Shown: positions 53,554-62,401, counted from the first letter of the stretch. The stretch is DNA of 64,000 nucleotides from Bifidobacterium vansinderenii (GCF_002234915.1 NZ_NEWD01000007.1:62001-126000), one strand, 5' to 3'. Made by a program: numbers and translations. Notes: generated by a model not told the origin, from the letters alone.

Positions 53554-54804
53554 TTACTTGACGCCCTTGATGCCGAAGACGGACACCGCGGCGATGGACA
53601 GCACGATGAAGCCCATCGGGAACAGGCCCATGTAGCCGAAGATGCCGATCACGGCCGCCGCCAGAAGCGGGGCGAGCATCTGGCCGATGGTGCCGGCCAC
53701 GTTGAGGAAGGCCAGATCCTTGGCCGCGGTCTTCGGGTTGGGCAGCACGGAGGTCATCAGCGCCTGGTCGAGGGCCACGAAGATGCCGCCGCCGAGGCCG
53801 GAGAGCGCCACGTAGATCGTGTACATGAGCGGCGTGGGCACGAAGAACGGCAGCCAGCAGGGCACGCCCACCAGGAACACGGCGATGGCAACCGGCACCT
53901 TGATGGTCTTCATCTTGTCGGCCAGCGGGCCGGAGATCACGGCGGCGACGATGGCCATGACCAGGCTCAGCGCGGCCATGAGGCTCATCCACTTGGCGGC
54001 CGCCTCGGCCGGGGTGTGCATGTAGTCGGTGAGCGTGTACAGACGGTAGGTGCCGATGCCGCCGGGCATCATGTACATGAGTCGGGCGAGCGCGGCGAAC
54101 CAGTAGTCGCGACCGGCGTGTGCCGGCGGAAGGAAGCTTTCCTTGGCGGCGGCCAGCGAGAACTTCTCGCGCGGCATGTCCTTGTTGGACTTCTCCTGGC
54201 AGATCACGACGGCGAGGATCAGGGCGATATCGGCCACGATGAGCAGGATGAACACACCGGTCGACACGTTGGTGATGTACAGGGAGGCAAGCGACTGCGC
54301 GCCGTTGAGGCCGATCTGGGTGGCCACGCCGAACATGGAGCTGGCGGTGCCGCGGTGCTTCGGGGCGATCAGGTCGGGCATCCACGCCATGCCGGCGGCC
54401 ATGACGGCGTTGTACCACACCACATACACGTACCATGCGCCGAGCGCGACGGTGGCGTTGGACGAAGTGGCGAAGATGATCAGGCAGATCGTGGCGAGAA
54501 TGCCGCCGCCGACGATCCACGGGGTACGGCGACCGAAGCGGGAACGGGTCATATCGCACAGCGCGCCGCAGATGAATCCGGCGAACACGGAGATGAGCAG
54601 CGTGATGCTGGTGGCGCTCGCCACCATGGAGACCTTTTGGTCGGGGGCGATCATCTCGATCTTGGCGGGCAGCAGCACGGCGCTGATGCCGAAGAACGGG
54701 GCGTAGAAGCCGATGGTCGCGAAGAACTGGGCGATCGACGGGCGCCAGGGGAAGTTGGGCTGTTGCGCGTCGGTGACTGCCGCGTTGTTGACATTGATGT
54801 TCAT
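53554..54804 (-). CDS. MFS sugar/glycoside symporter (GPH-like), paralog of 8592
   Basis: 416 residues with 12 helices. CDMTRSRFGRRTPWIVGGG is the GPH/MFS loop signature. Segments PGGIGTYRLYTLTDYMH and PTPLMYTIYVALSGLGGG mirror the carrier at 8592-9854. The ATG at 54804 has AAAGGAG 5 nt upstream; a frame to 54954 lacks this. It is divergent from the SDR operon. A GTAACTAGTTAC palindrome lies 79 bp upstream, and the TGAAACCGGTTTCA site of the SDR operon lies in the same spacer. It probably imports the sugar processed by that operon. Confidence 0.82.
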   Translation of the reverse strand: MNINVNNAAVTDAQQPNFPWRPSIAQFFATIGFYAPFFGISAVLLPAKIEMIAPDQKVSMVASATSITLLISVFAGFICGALCDMTRSRFGRRTPWIVGGGILATICLIIFATSSNATVALGAWYVYVVWYNAVMAAGMAWMPDLIAPKHRGTASSMFGVATQIGLNGAQSLASLYITNVSTGVFILLIVADIALILAVVICQEKSNKDMPREKFSLAAAKESFLPPAHAGRDYWFAALARLMYMMPGGIGTYRLYTLTDYMHTPAEAAAKWMSLMAALSLVMAIVAAVISGPLADKMKTIKVPVAIAVFLVGVPCWLPFFVPTPLMYTIYVALSGLGGGIFVALDQALMTSVLPNPKTAAKDLAFLNVAGTIGQMLAPLLAAAVIGIFGYMGLFPMGFIVLSIAAVSVFGIKGVK

Positions 54805-54882
54805 CGTGCTCCTTTGCAGGGGATTGAGTATGAGAAGAAACGTACCAATGGAGATGACATGGTTGCCTGACACCTGAGTCAG

Positions 54883-54894
54883 GTAACTAGTTAC
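54883..54894 (-). promoter_or_regulatory. Operator GTAACTAGTTAC
   Basis: A perfect 12-bp palindrome before the MFS gene, matching the core of the TGTAAC-N2-GTTACA sites at 8389, 18966 and 23623. Confidence 0.55.
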
Positions 54895-55115
54895 ATCGCT
54901 GGAAAATACGATAACACGCAATGAAATGAACATGGTTCGGCACTCGATCGGCACGGATCGGCAGTTCGGCGTGTCGCGTTCCGGGGCGAACCGAAGGCAA
55001 ACCGTTGCAACAACTGGGAAGGCGGGTGGTACGCGCGGTCGTTTGGGGGACTGCCGAGTAGTGTCCGAACGACGGTTTTCGCCGGCGTGTCGCGAGTGAT
55101 TTTTGAGGTCGATTT

Positions 55116-55129
55116 GAAACCGGTTTCAA
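55116..55129 (+). promoter_or_regulatory. LacI-type operator TGAAACCGGTTTCA
   Basis: A perfect palindrome 51 bp before the SDR gene, identical to that at 46503. The two operons therefore look co-regulated. Confidence 0.7.
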
Positions 55130-55179
55130 AATGGTGTATGGTTCAAAACGACAGCAAGAAAACCGTTAAGGAGATTGCG

Positions 55180-55977
55180 ATGACGCACAAAGTTGCTCTT
55201 GTTACTGGTGGTAAGCAGGGAATCGGTTTCGGAATTGCCAAGCGCCTGATTGCCGACGGCTTCGCCGTGTCCATCCTCGATGTCTCGGACGAGCCCGTCG
55301 ACGCGCTCGCCGAACTGCGCGCCGAGGCCGGCGACGACTCCCTAGTCCGTTACGTGAAGGGTTCCGTCGACAACCTCGACGACCACAAGCGCTACCTCGA
55401 CGACGCCGTGAACGCGTGGGGCCGTCTGGACGTGCTCGTCAACAACGCCGGCGTGGCCCCCCGCGAGCGCAAGGACCTGCTCGAGGCTACCCCCGAAAGC
55501 TTCGACCGCGTGCTGAACATCAACCTGCGCGGACCCTACTTCCTCACCCAGGCCTTCGCCAACCGCGTCATCGAACTGCGCGGACCGCTCGACAAGCTGC
55601 CCGAGCCCCCGGAGCAGCCGGTGGCCACCATCATCAACATGGCCTCCACCTCCGCCGAGACCGTCTCGCTCAACCGCGGCGAGTACTGCATCTCCAAAGC
55701 CGGCGTGCACATGGCCACCTCGCTGTGGGCCGTGCGTCTCGCCCCCGAAGGCATCGTGGTCTACGAGGTCCGCCCGGGCATCATCGCCACGAGCATGACC
55801 TCCACCGTGCACGACAAGTACAACACGTTCTTCGCCAACGGCGGCGCCCCGATCGGCCGCTGGGGCAAGCCCGCCGACGTGGCCGGCGCCGTGGCGATCC
55901 TCGCCTCCGGCAACACCCCGTACTCCACCGGCGACATCATCAACGTTGACGGCGGTATGCACATTCCGGTGCTCTGA
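55180..55977 (+). CDS. Short-chain dehydrogenase/reductase
   Basis: 265 residues. Cofactor loop VTGGKQGIGFGIAKRL, structural VLVNNAGVAPRE, and catalytic Ser in NMASTSAETVS with Tyr/Lys in YCISKAGV. The 3-ketoacyl reductase-like C-terminus (GDIINVDGGMHIPVL) is normal. It resembles sugar or keto-uronate dehydrogenases of catabolic operons; a KduD-type role is possible but unproven. AAGGAG lies 6 nt before the ATG at 55180. It heads a four-gene operon with a flavoprotein, a Gfo/Idh/MocA protein and a TIM-barrel isomerase. Confidence 0.82.
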   Translation: MTHKVALVTGGKQGIGFGIAKRLIADGFAVSILDVSDEPVDALAELRAEAGDDSLVRYVKGSVDNLDDHKRYLDDAVNAWGRLDVLVNNAGVAPRERKDLLEATPESFDRVLNINLRGPYFLTQAFANRVIELRGPLDKLPEPPEQPVATIINMASTSAETVSLNRGEYCISKAGVHMATSLWAVRLAPEGIVVYEVRPGIIATSMTSTVHDKYNTFFANGGAPIGRWGKPADVAGAVAILASGNTPYSTGDIINVDGGMHIPVL

Positions 55978-56044
55978 TCGGCAACCCCGCGCATATCTAT
56001 CAATACCCATCTCGCAAACGACAATCGTAAATAAAGGCGACATC

Positions 56045-58105
56045 ATGAACGAAACCACACTGGTGATCGGAGGACACAAAGTCCCCGTCGTCACCCGTCA
56101 GGCCATCGTGGTCGGCACCGGCTCGGCCGGATACTGCGCCGCCGAACGCCTGTACGACCTCGGCGTCAAGGACGTGGCGCTCGTGGCCGACCACATCAAC
56201 GGCGGCACCTCGCGCAACGCGGGCTCCGACAAGCAGACCTACTACAAGCTGACCCTGTCGGGAGGCGACCCCGATTCCGTGCGCGAGATGGCGCAGACCC
56301 TGTTCGAAGGCGGCGCCGTCGACGGCGACACCGCGCTCGTGGAGGCCGCCGTCTCCGCCCAGGGCTTCCTGCACCTGTGCGAGCTCGGCGTGCCGTTCCC
56401 GCGCAACAAGTATGGCGAGTACATCGGCTACAAGACCGATCACGACCCCCGCCGCCGTGCCACCTCCGTGGGTCCGTACACGTCCAAGGCCATGGTCGAG
56501 CACCTGCAGGCCTCGGTCGAATCCAAGGGCATTCCGACGTACGACCGCTGCCGTGTGGTCGACATCCTCACCGCCGAGAAGGACGGCGAGCGCCGCGTGA
56601 TCGGCCTGCTCGTCCTGCGCACCGACGTGGAGGAGGGCTCCGACGAGTCCCGCTTCCTCGTGTTCCGCACTCCGAACATCGTGTACGCGACCGGCGGCCC
56701 TGCCGGCATCTATGGCAACCGCGTGTACCCGAACGGCCAGTGGGGTGCCTCCGGCGCCGCCTACCGTGCGGGTGTGGATGGCAAGAACCTCACCGAATGG
56801 CAGTTCGGTCTGGCCTCCACCAACCCGAAGTGGAACGTGTCCGGCACCTACATGCAGGTACTGCCGCGCTTCGTTTCCACCGCCCAGGACGGCTCCGGCG
56901 AGCGCGAGTTCCTCACCGAAGCGATCCCGGACTACGGCCGTCAGCTCTCCCTGATCTTCCTCAAGGGCTACCAGTGGCCGTTCGACATCCGCAAGGCGCG
57001 CGACGGCAGCTCGCTCATCGACCTGCTCGTCTACCGCGAGACCGTGCTGCGCGGCCGCAAGGTGTACCTGGACTTCCGCTCCAACCCCATGCAGCCCGAG
57101 CTCGACGCATCCAAGCTCGACAAGGAGGCGTACGACTACCTTGAGCAGGCCGGCGCCCTCACCGGCACGCCGATCGAGCGTCTGTGCCACATGAACGAGC
57201 CCGCCTACCAGTTCTACCTGGAGAAGAACCCCGGCGTGGACCTGGAGAAGGAGATGCTGCGCATCGACCTGTGCGCCCAGCACAACAACGGCGGTCTGGT
57301 CATCGACCCGTGGTGGCGTTCCAACGTGGAAGGCCTGTTCCCGGCCGGCGAGGTCGACGGCGTGCACGGCGTATACCGTCCGGGCGGCTCCGCGCTGAAC
57401 GCCGGACAGGTGGCCGCCACCCGCGCCGCCACCTACATCTCGGCCCGTCGCGCCGAAACTCCGGTGCTCGACGACTACGAGTTCGCCGCAGCGGCCGAGG
57501 CCCGCGTCAAGGAGACGTTCGATCTGCTCGACTCCGCCACCGCCCGCGCCGAACAATCCGGCGCCGAGAACGTGCACGACTACCTGAAGAACGTGCAGAA
57601 CCTCATGAGCGCCAAGGCCGGCCCCGTCCGCCAGAAGGACAAGGTCGAGGCCGCATTCTGTCAGGTGGGCCAGTGGCTCGACGAATACGAGACCACCGTG
57701 AGCGCCAAGCTCGGCTCCCGCCGCAGCGTCGACCGCATCTTCCTGGTGCGCGACATCCTCACCACCGCCTACGTGTACCTGGGCGCCATGGCCGAGTATG
57801 CCGAGCACGCGGGCAACACGTCGCGCGGATCCGTGCTGTACACCAACCCCGACGGCGACCTGCCGGTCAAGGGCTACGGCGACGACGCGAACACGCCGCT
57901 CGACATGGAGGACATCTTCCGCTTCAAGCTCGACGACGGAGCGTTCAACAGCGAAGTGCAGGAGACCGCGTTCCGCCAGGACGGCGAAGGCAAGGCCGCC
58001 GGCAGCGTGAACTGCAGCTGGCGCCCGGTGCACCAGATCCCCGAGGATGACGACTTCTTCGAGAACGTCTGGCGCTCCTACCGCGAGACCGGCAACATCG
58101 ACTGA
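56045..58105 (+). CDS. FAD-dependent oxidoreductase of the succinate dehydrogenase/fumarate reductase fold
   Basis: 686 residues, cytoplasmic. The N-terminal FAD loop is AIVVGTGSAGYCAAERL, then INGGTSRNAGSDKQTYYKL. The late FAD motif is GEVDGVHGVYRPGGSALNAG. The architecture is that of FrdA/SdhA-type flavoproteins without a heme or signal region. Its operon with Gfo/Idh/MocA and isomerase genes argues against fumarate respiration and for oxidation of a sugar, sugar acid or glycoside. The actual substrate is unknown. AAAGGCGA precedes the ATG at 56045, 67 bp after the SDR stop. Confidence 0.75.
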   Translation: MNETTLVIGGHKVPVVTRQAIVVGTGSAGYCAAERLYDLGVKDVALVADHINGGTSRNAGSDKQTYYKLTLSGGDPDSVREMAQTLFEGGAVDGDTALVEAAVSAQGFLHLCELGVPFPRNKYGEYIGYKTDHDPRRRATSVGPYTSKAMVEHLQASVESKGIPTYDRCRVVDILTAEKDGERRVIGLLVLRTDVEEGSDESRFLVFRTPNIVYATGGPAGIYGNRVYPNGQWGASGAAYRAGVDGKNLTEWQFGLASTNPKWNVSGTYMQVLPRFVSTAQDGSGEREFLTEAIPDYGRQLSLIFLKGYQWPFDIRKARDGSSLIDLLVYRETVLRGRKVYLDFRSNPMQPELDASKLDKEAYDYLEQAGALTGTPIERLCHMNEPAYQFYLEKNPGVDLEKEMLRIDLCAQHNNGGLVIDPWWRSNVEGLFPAGEVDGVHGVYRPGGSALNAGQVAATRAATYISARRAETPVLDDYEFAAAAEARVKETFDLLDSATARAEQSGAENVHDYLKNVQNLMSAKAGPVRQKDKVEAAFCQVGQWLDEYETTVSAKLGSRRSVDRIFLVRDILTTAYVYLGAMAEYAEHAGNTSRGSVLYTNPDGDLPVKGYGDDANTPLDMEDIFRFKLDDGAFNSEVQETAFRQDGEGKAAGSVNCSWRPVHQIPEDDDFFENVWRSYRETGNID

Positions 58106-58110
58106 TTTGT

Positions 58111-58166
58111 CGGCCACCTCATCCGTCACGCGATGCGTGACACCTTCCCCTCAAGGGGAAGGAAAG
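58111..58166. repeat. REP-A hairpin inside the oxidoreductase operon
   Basis: CACCTCATCCGTCACGCG and the CTTCCCCTCAAGGGGAAG stem in the 136-bp gap between the flavoprotein and Gfo/Idh/MocA genes. Confidence 0.8.
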
Positions 58167-58241
58167 CCCTACAGGCATCAAAACTCAACTGACAAACAAA
58201 TCAATCAAACAAACACACACAATCCCGAAAGGAACACCATC

Positions 58242-59396
58242 ATGGCAGACAAGACTCTGGGCGTGATTCTCAATGGCGCGACCGGCCGCATGGGTTACCG
58301 CCAGCATCTGGTCCGTTCTATCCTCCCCATCATCGAGCAGGGCGGCGTCGAACTGTCCGACGGCTCCCGCGTGCAGCTCGACCCGATCCTGGTCGGCCGC
58401 CACGAGGAGAAGCTCAAGGAGGTCTCCGAGAAGCACGGCGGTCTGAAGTACACCACCGATCTCGACTCTGTCCTCGCCGACGACAAGTACCCGCTGTACG
58501 CCGACTTTCTCGTCACCTCCGCTCGCGTTGCCGCCATCGAGAAGGCCATCAAGGCCGGCAAGAAGGCCGTGTACACCGAGAAGCCGATCGCCGAGACCCT
58601 CGACGACGCCGTCGAACTCGTCAAGCTTGGCAAGGAGAACAACGTGGTCTCCGGCGTGGTGCACGACAAGCTGTTCCTGCCCGGCTTCCTCAAGCTGCGT
58701 CGTCTGATCGACTCCGGCTTCTTCGGCCGCATCCTCTCCGTGCACGGCGAGTTCGGCTACTGGGTGTTCGAAGGCGACTGGCACAAGTCCCAGCGCCCCA
58801 GCTGGAACTACAAGAAGGAGCAGGGCGGCGGCATGATCTCCGACATGTTCCCGCACTGGAACTACATCATCGAGAACCTGTTCGGCCGCATCACCGACGT
58901 GTACGCCGACGCGAAGACCGAGATCCCCGACCGCTGGGACGAGCAGGGCAACCACTATGACGCCACCGCCGAGGACGCCGCCTACGCCGTGTTCAACACC
59001 GTCAACGGCATCACCGTGCAGATGAACTCCTCCTGGAACACCCGCGTGTTCCGCGACGAGCTCGTCGAGTTCCAGGTGGACGGCACGCTCGGCTCCGCCG
59101 TGATCGGCCTGTTCACCGCCAAGATCCAGGCCCGTCCGGCCACGCCGCTGGCCTTCTGGAACCCGGACGTTCCGGATCCGCACAACTACTGGGACAACTG
59201 GCAGGAGATCGCCACCGACGAGCAGTTCGAGAACGGCTTCAAGGCCCAGTGGGAGGAGTACATCCGCGCCCTCGTCGAGCACAAGCCCTACCCGTACGAC
59301 TTCGAATCCGGCGCCCGCGGCGTGCGCCTGGCCTCGCTCGGCTACGAAAGCGCCAAGGAAGGCCGCAAGATCGAAGTTCCCGAGAACCTGATCTGA
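58242..59396 (+). CDS. Gfo/Idh/MocA-family oxidoreductase
   Basis: 384 residues. The N-terminal Rossmann loop is GVILNGATGRMGYRQHL. The family EKP motif appears as YTEKPIAETLDDA (about residue 110-125), followed by the C-terminal alpha/beta sheet domain with SGVVHDKLFLPGFLKL and MFPHWNYIIENLFGRI (likely catalytic His). It would oxidise or reduce a sugar or cyclitol hydroxyl with NAD(P). AAAGGAAC precedes the ATG at 58242. The TIM-barrel gene follows by 50 bp. Confidence 0.85.
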   Translation: MADKTLGVILNGATGRMGYRQHLVRSILPIIEQGGVELSDGSRVQLDPILVGRHEEKLKEVSEKHGGLKYTTDLDSVLADDKYPLYADFLVTSARVAAIEKAIKAGKKAVYTEKPIAETLDDAVELVKLGKENNVVSGVVHDKLFLPGFLKLRRLIDSGFFGRILSVHGEFGYWVFEGDWHKSQRPSWNYKKEQGGGMISDMFPHWNYIIENLFGRITDVYADAKTEIPDRWDEQGNHYDATAEDAAYAVFNTVNGITVQMNSSWNTRVFRDELVEFQVDGTLGSAVIGLFTAKIQARPATPLAFWNPDVPDPHNYWDNWQEIATDEQFENGFKAQWEEYIRALVEHKPYPYDFESGARGVRLASLGYESAKEGRKIEVPENLI

Positions 59397-59446
59397 TCGA
59401 TCCGGGCTGATTCAAGTCGGCTGATCTAGCTGAAAGAAGCATTATC

Positions 59447-60289
59447 ATGACGAATCCGATTCTTTCGATGAATCAGGCCACCATCAAGTACGCCGATCTC
59501 GCCACCGCGCTGCGCGTGTGCTCCGAGGCCGACTACCAGAGCATCGGCCTGTGGCGCGAACCCGTCGAGGAGGTCGGCCTCGACACCGCCGTCAAGATGG
59601 TGAAGGACTCCGGCCTGCGCGTATCCACCATGTGCCGTGGCGGCTTCTTCACCATGGAGGAGGGCCCGGCCCGTCGTGCCTCCATCGACGACAACCGCAA
59701 GCTCATCGAAGAGACCGCGGCGCTCGACTGCCACGTGCTCGTGCTCGTGGTCGGCGGTCTGCCGGAAGGCTCCAAGGACCTGACCGGCGCCCGTCTGCGC
59801 ATCGGCGAGGCGCTCTCCGAACTCGAGAAGGACGCACTTGACGCCGGCGTGACGCTGGCCATCGAACCGCTGCACCCGATGTACTGCACCGACCGCGCAT
59901 GCGTGTCCACGCTCGGCCAGGCGCTCGACATCGCCGCGCCGTTCAACCCGAAGGCCGTGGGCGTGACCGTCGACACCTTCCACATCTTCTGGGACCCGCA
60001 GGTGCAGGAGTCCATCGCCCGCGCAGGTCGTGAGGGCCGCATCGCCACCTATCAGGTGTGCGACTGGAAGACCCCGCTCGAAGCCGACCCGCTGCTCAGC
60101 CGTCACTACATGGGCGAGGGCGTGATCGACTTCAAGCCGCTCACCGAGGCCGTGTGGAACACCGGTTGGCGTGGCGACATCGAATGCGAGCTGTTCAACC
60201 AGAAGATCTGGGACACCGACCCCGCCGTCGTGGCGAAGAAGGTGTCCGACGCCTTCGACAAGGAAGTGTCCCCCTACTGGCCGCTCTGA
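59447..60289 (+). CDS. Sugar phosphate isomerase/epimerase-type TIM barrel
   Basis: 280 residues of the xylose-isomerase-like fold. Metal ligands are likely in LAIEPLHPMY, VTVDTFHIFW, YQVCDWK and IECELFNQ. It is not a close copy of the protein at 46596. Its fixed position after a Gfo/Idh/MocA gene recalls operons for 3-keto-glycoside cleavage or inositol-type catabolism (inference). Only a weak GAAAGAAGC site precedes the ATG. It ends the operon. Confidence 0.82.
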   Translation: MTNPILSMNQATIKYADLATALRVCSEADYQSIGLWREPVEEVGLDTAVKMVKDSGLRVSTMCRGGFFTMEEGPARRASIDDNRKLIEETAALDCHVLVLVVGGLPEGSKDLTGARLRIGEALSELEKDALDAGVTLAIEPLHPMYCTDRACVSTLGQALDIAAPFNPKAVGVTVDTFHIFWDPQVQESIARAGREGRIATYQVCDWKTPLEADPLLSRHYMGEGVIDFKPLTEAVWNTGWRGDIECELFNQKIWDTDPAVVAKKVSDAFDKEVSPYWPL

Positions 60290-60299
60290 TCCTTAGCAT

Positions 60300-60358
60300 C
60301 CCGCCTTTCCTGCCCCTTGAGGGGAAGGTGGCCGTCGAAGACGGACGGATGAGGTGAT
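60300..60358. repeat. REP-A hairpin
   Basis: CCCCTTGAGGGGAAGGTGGCC with the ACGGACGGATGAGGTGA end, just after the TIM-barrel stop. Confidence 0.75.
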
Positions 60359-60458
60359 CGTGCTCACGGATGCCATACGCCACAGTGCCATGTCGTACGA
60401 CATCCGCAACGTGCCCGTCGCCTATCCATGTATCCAACGTATTCTGTGATCGGTTATC

Positions 60459-60501
60459 AGGCCTTCGTTCCGAATCATCCTCGGGACGAAGGCCTTTCCT
60501 T
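60459..60501 (+). terminator. Terminator of the SDR operon
   Basis: GGCCTTCGTTCCGA pairs with TCGGGACGAAGGCC (one G-T-type mismatch) around a 7-nt loop, followed by TTTCCTT. Confidence 0.75.
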
Positions 60502-60580
60502 GTCACGCCGGCGCTCCCGGCCGGACGTGGCCTATGATGGAACGCGGAATATTTCGGGGCAATGATCAACGGGAGTATGC

Positions 60581-61024
60581 ATGGTCGAGCATCAGACGAG
60601 GCGAACGGTTCAGAAGGAGACGGTTCGCAAGGCACTGCGACAGACCGACGACTTTGTCTCCGCGCAGAATCTGCATCGTCGACTGCAGGACTCCGGCTCC
60701 AAGATCGGTCTGGCCACCGTGTACCGTCAGCTCAACGCCATGGCCGCGGCGGGGGAGGCCGACACCATTCGCATGGGCGGCGAGCAGCTGTTCCGCGACT
60801 GTGGCGAGGACGCCACGCGGCATCACCATCATCTGGTGTGCGAGCGCTGCGGCAAGACCATCGACATCGAGCCGCCGAGCGAGGCATGGTTCCGCAAGGT
60901 GGCGCGCGACAACGGCTTCACCGTGAGCCACCACATTCTTGAGATCTTCGGTATCTGCGCCGAGTGCGCCGCCGAATCCGAGCCGGGGAGTGAGTGTACG
61001 GGCGTGGATCCGGCGACGGTCTGA
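60581..61024 (+). CDS. Fur-family metalloregulator, probably Zur
   Basis: 147 residues. A winged-helix N-terminus (FVSAQNLHRRLQDSGSKIGLATVYRQLNAM) precedes the metal-sensing domain. His-rich ATRHHHHLVCERCGKTIDIEPP supplies the regulatory site, and CxxC pairs (CERC; CAEC) hold structural zinc. It binds operator palindromes with its metal bound. The nearby zinc-type ABC binding protein (62495) with palindromic boxes favours Zur over Fur. The start is not firmly fixed; an upstream ATG at 60562 is in another frame. Confidence 0.85.
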   Translation: MVEHQTRRTVQKETVRKALRQTDDFVSAQNLHRRLQDSGSKIGLATVYRQLNAMAAAGEADTIRMGGEQLFRDCGEDATRHHHHLVCERCGKTIDIEPPSEAWFRKVARDNGFTVSHHILEIFGICAECAAESEPGSECTGVDPATV

Positions 61025-61497
61025 TCGGCCGTCCGGACCGGTTGTCTGGGTCGGCGGTCTGGGTTGGTTGCTTGGGTTGGTCGTCTGGGTCGGCGGTCTG
61101 GGTCAAACGTCTGGACGGCCGGTCGAGTTGAATGGTTCGAGTTGAATGGTTCGCTGGCTGCATTGATCGTCCGAATCCGGCGGAACGATTTCGTCTGGGT
61201 TCGTATTCGCCTGCATTGTGAGCAGTTGTTCGCAAGGGGCTTTCGTTCTTTGTGCGCGAACTGACCGAAATCACCGACAAACTGTTCATCGGCCTGTCTG
61301 CCTTCGCTCTTTGCGTGCGGACTGACCCACGGTTGGCGCCTGCTCCGACGTGTTCATTTGCTCGTGGTCTGTGGACTGTTCTTGCTTGATGTTTGTTCGG
61401 TCGGGGATTGAACGCGTTGGCGGGGCGCGTGGTTCAGGTGCTTGGAACATTCGGGTGCGGTGCTCGAGTTGGTCCGCGCATCAAATCATCGTTCGGG

Positions 61498-61619
61498 AAA
61501 CTTGGGAGTCGGAATGCGACGGCGCGAAAACTTGGGAGTCGAAACGAGACATTGTGAGCGTGCACAATCGTCGCAGGCGTTTCGTTTCGACTCCCAAATT
61601 CGTTATGACTCCCAAATTG
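61498..61619. repeat. Nested inverted-motif element (family R5)
   Basis: CTTGGGAGTC occurs at 61501 and 61531, and its inverse GACTCCCAA at about 61589 and 61607. A central GTGCACAATCGTCGC lies between. It has the same two-plus-two layout as R4 but unrelated sequence. Half-copies lie at about 38047-38085. Confidence 0.65.
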
Positions 61620-61654
61620 GGCAAGAATGCGTACGCATCGTGGGCAGATGGTCA

Positions 61655-61926
61655 CAATGCGAGAATATCCGCTCTTTGGGGCGCCAAAGTCCCGTTTTTT
61701 GCCTGATTTTCGGGAATTTGACGCCCCAAAGAGCCGAATTCGGGTATTTGACGCCCCAAAATGCCTCGGGATCGGGGTATTCGTGTCCGTCGCGCTCGCA
61801 TCGTGGTCGGCTGCGTCCGAAAAGCGAGAGAATCGGCGATTCGCAGCGTCAAAAGGAAGCCTCGGTAGGGCTGCGACGGGTGTTTCGTGCTGTGAATTGC
61901 GGATTTCGGGTATTTCGCGCTGTGAA
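61655..61926. repeat. Composite hairpin repeat (R3), copy 4
   Basis: CTCTTTGGGGCGCCAAAG, two TTTGACGCCCCAAA motifs, then GATTCGCAGCGTC and two GCTGTGAA motifs. It follows R5 directly. No gene is supported from 61025 to 62494. Confidence 0.75.
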
Positions 61927-62009
61927 AACAGCGTGCGGCGGCGTGGTTTTGTTTGTGCGGGGGGGCTGTGTGTCGGTGTGAGGCGTGCGCCGACGTGCGG
62001 CTGATGCTG

Positions 62010-62335
62010 GGATATGCGATGAGTGACGCGCGATGAGCGGTGCGTGGTGAAATGGCGCGTGATGAGTGACGTGCGATGAGCGGTGCGTGATGAGCGGTGC
62101 GTGATGAGTGGCGTGCGATGAGTGTCGCACGATGAGTGGTGTGCGATAAGCGGTGTGTGATGGGTGGTGGGTGGTGTGCGGTGAGTGACATGCGATGAGT
62201 GACACGCGATGAGTGACATGCGATGGGTGACGCGCGATGAATGGCGTGCGATGAGCGTCGCGTGATGAGTGGCGTGCGATGAGCGGCGCGTGATGGGCGG
62301 CGTGCGCGGAGCGGTGCGTGATGAGCGTTGCGCTT
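62010..62335. repeat. Degenerate GATGAGTG minisatellite
   Basis: More than 20 imperfect copies of a 12-16 nt unit near GTGCGATGAGCG / GTGATGAGTGAC, all in one orientation. It is non-coding by appearance and lies just upstream of the zinc-uptake promoter region. Confidence 0.8.
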
Positions 62336-62386
62336 TGGACGACGCGCGTTGGATGGCGCAGTGCGGTGCTTTCGACACGCTGATGA

Positions 62387-62401
62387 TAATGAATCTCATT
62401 A
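62387..62401 (+). promoter_or_regulatory. Zur/Fur-like box TAATGA-ATC-TCATTA
   Basis: A perfect hyphenated palindrome 94 bp before the metal-binding lipoprotein start. AT-rich symmetry of this kind is typical of Fur-family operators. Confidence 0.55.
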
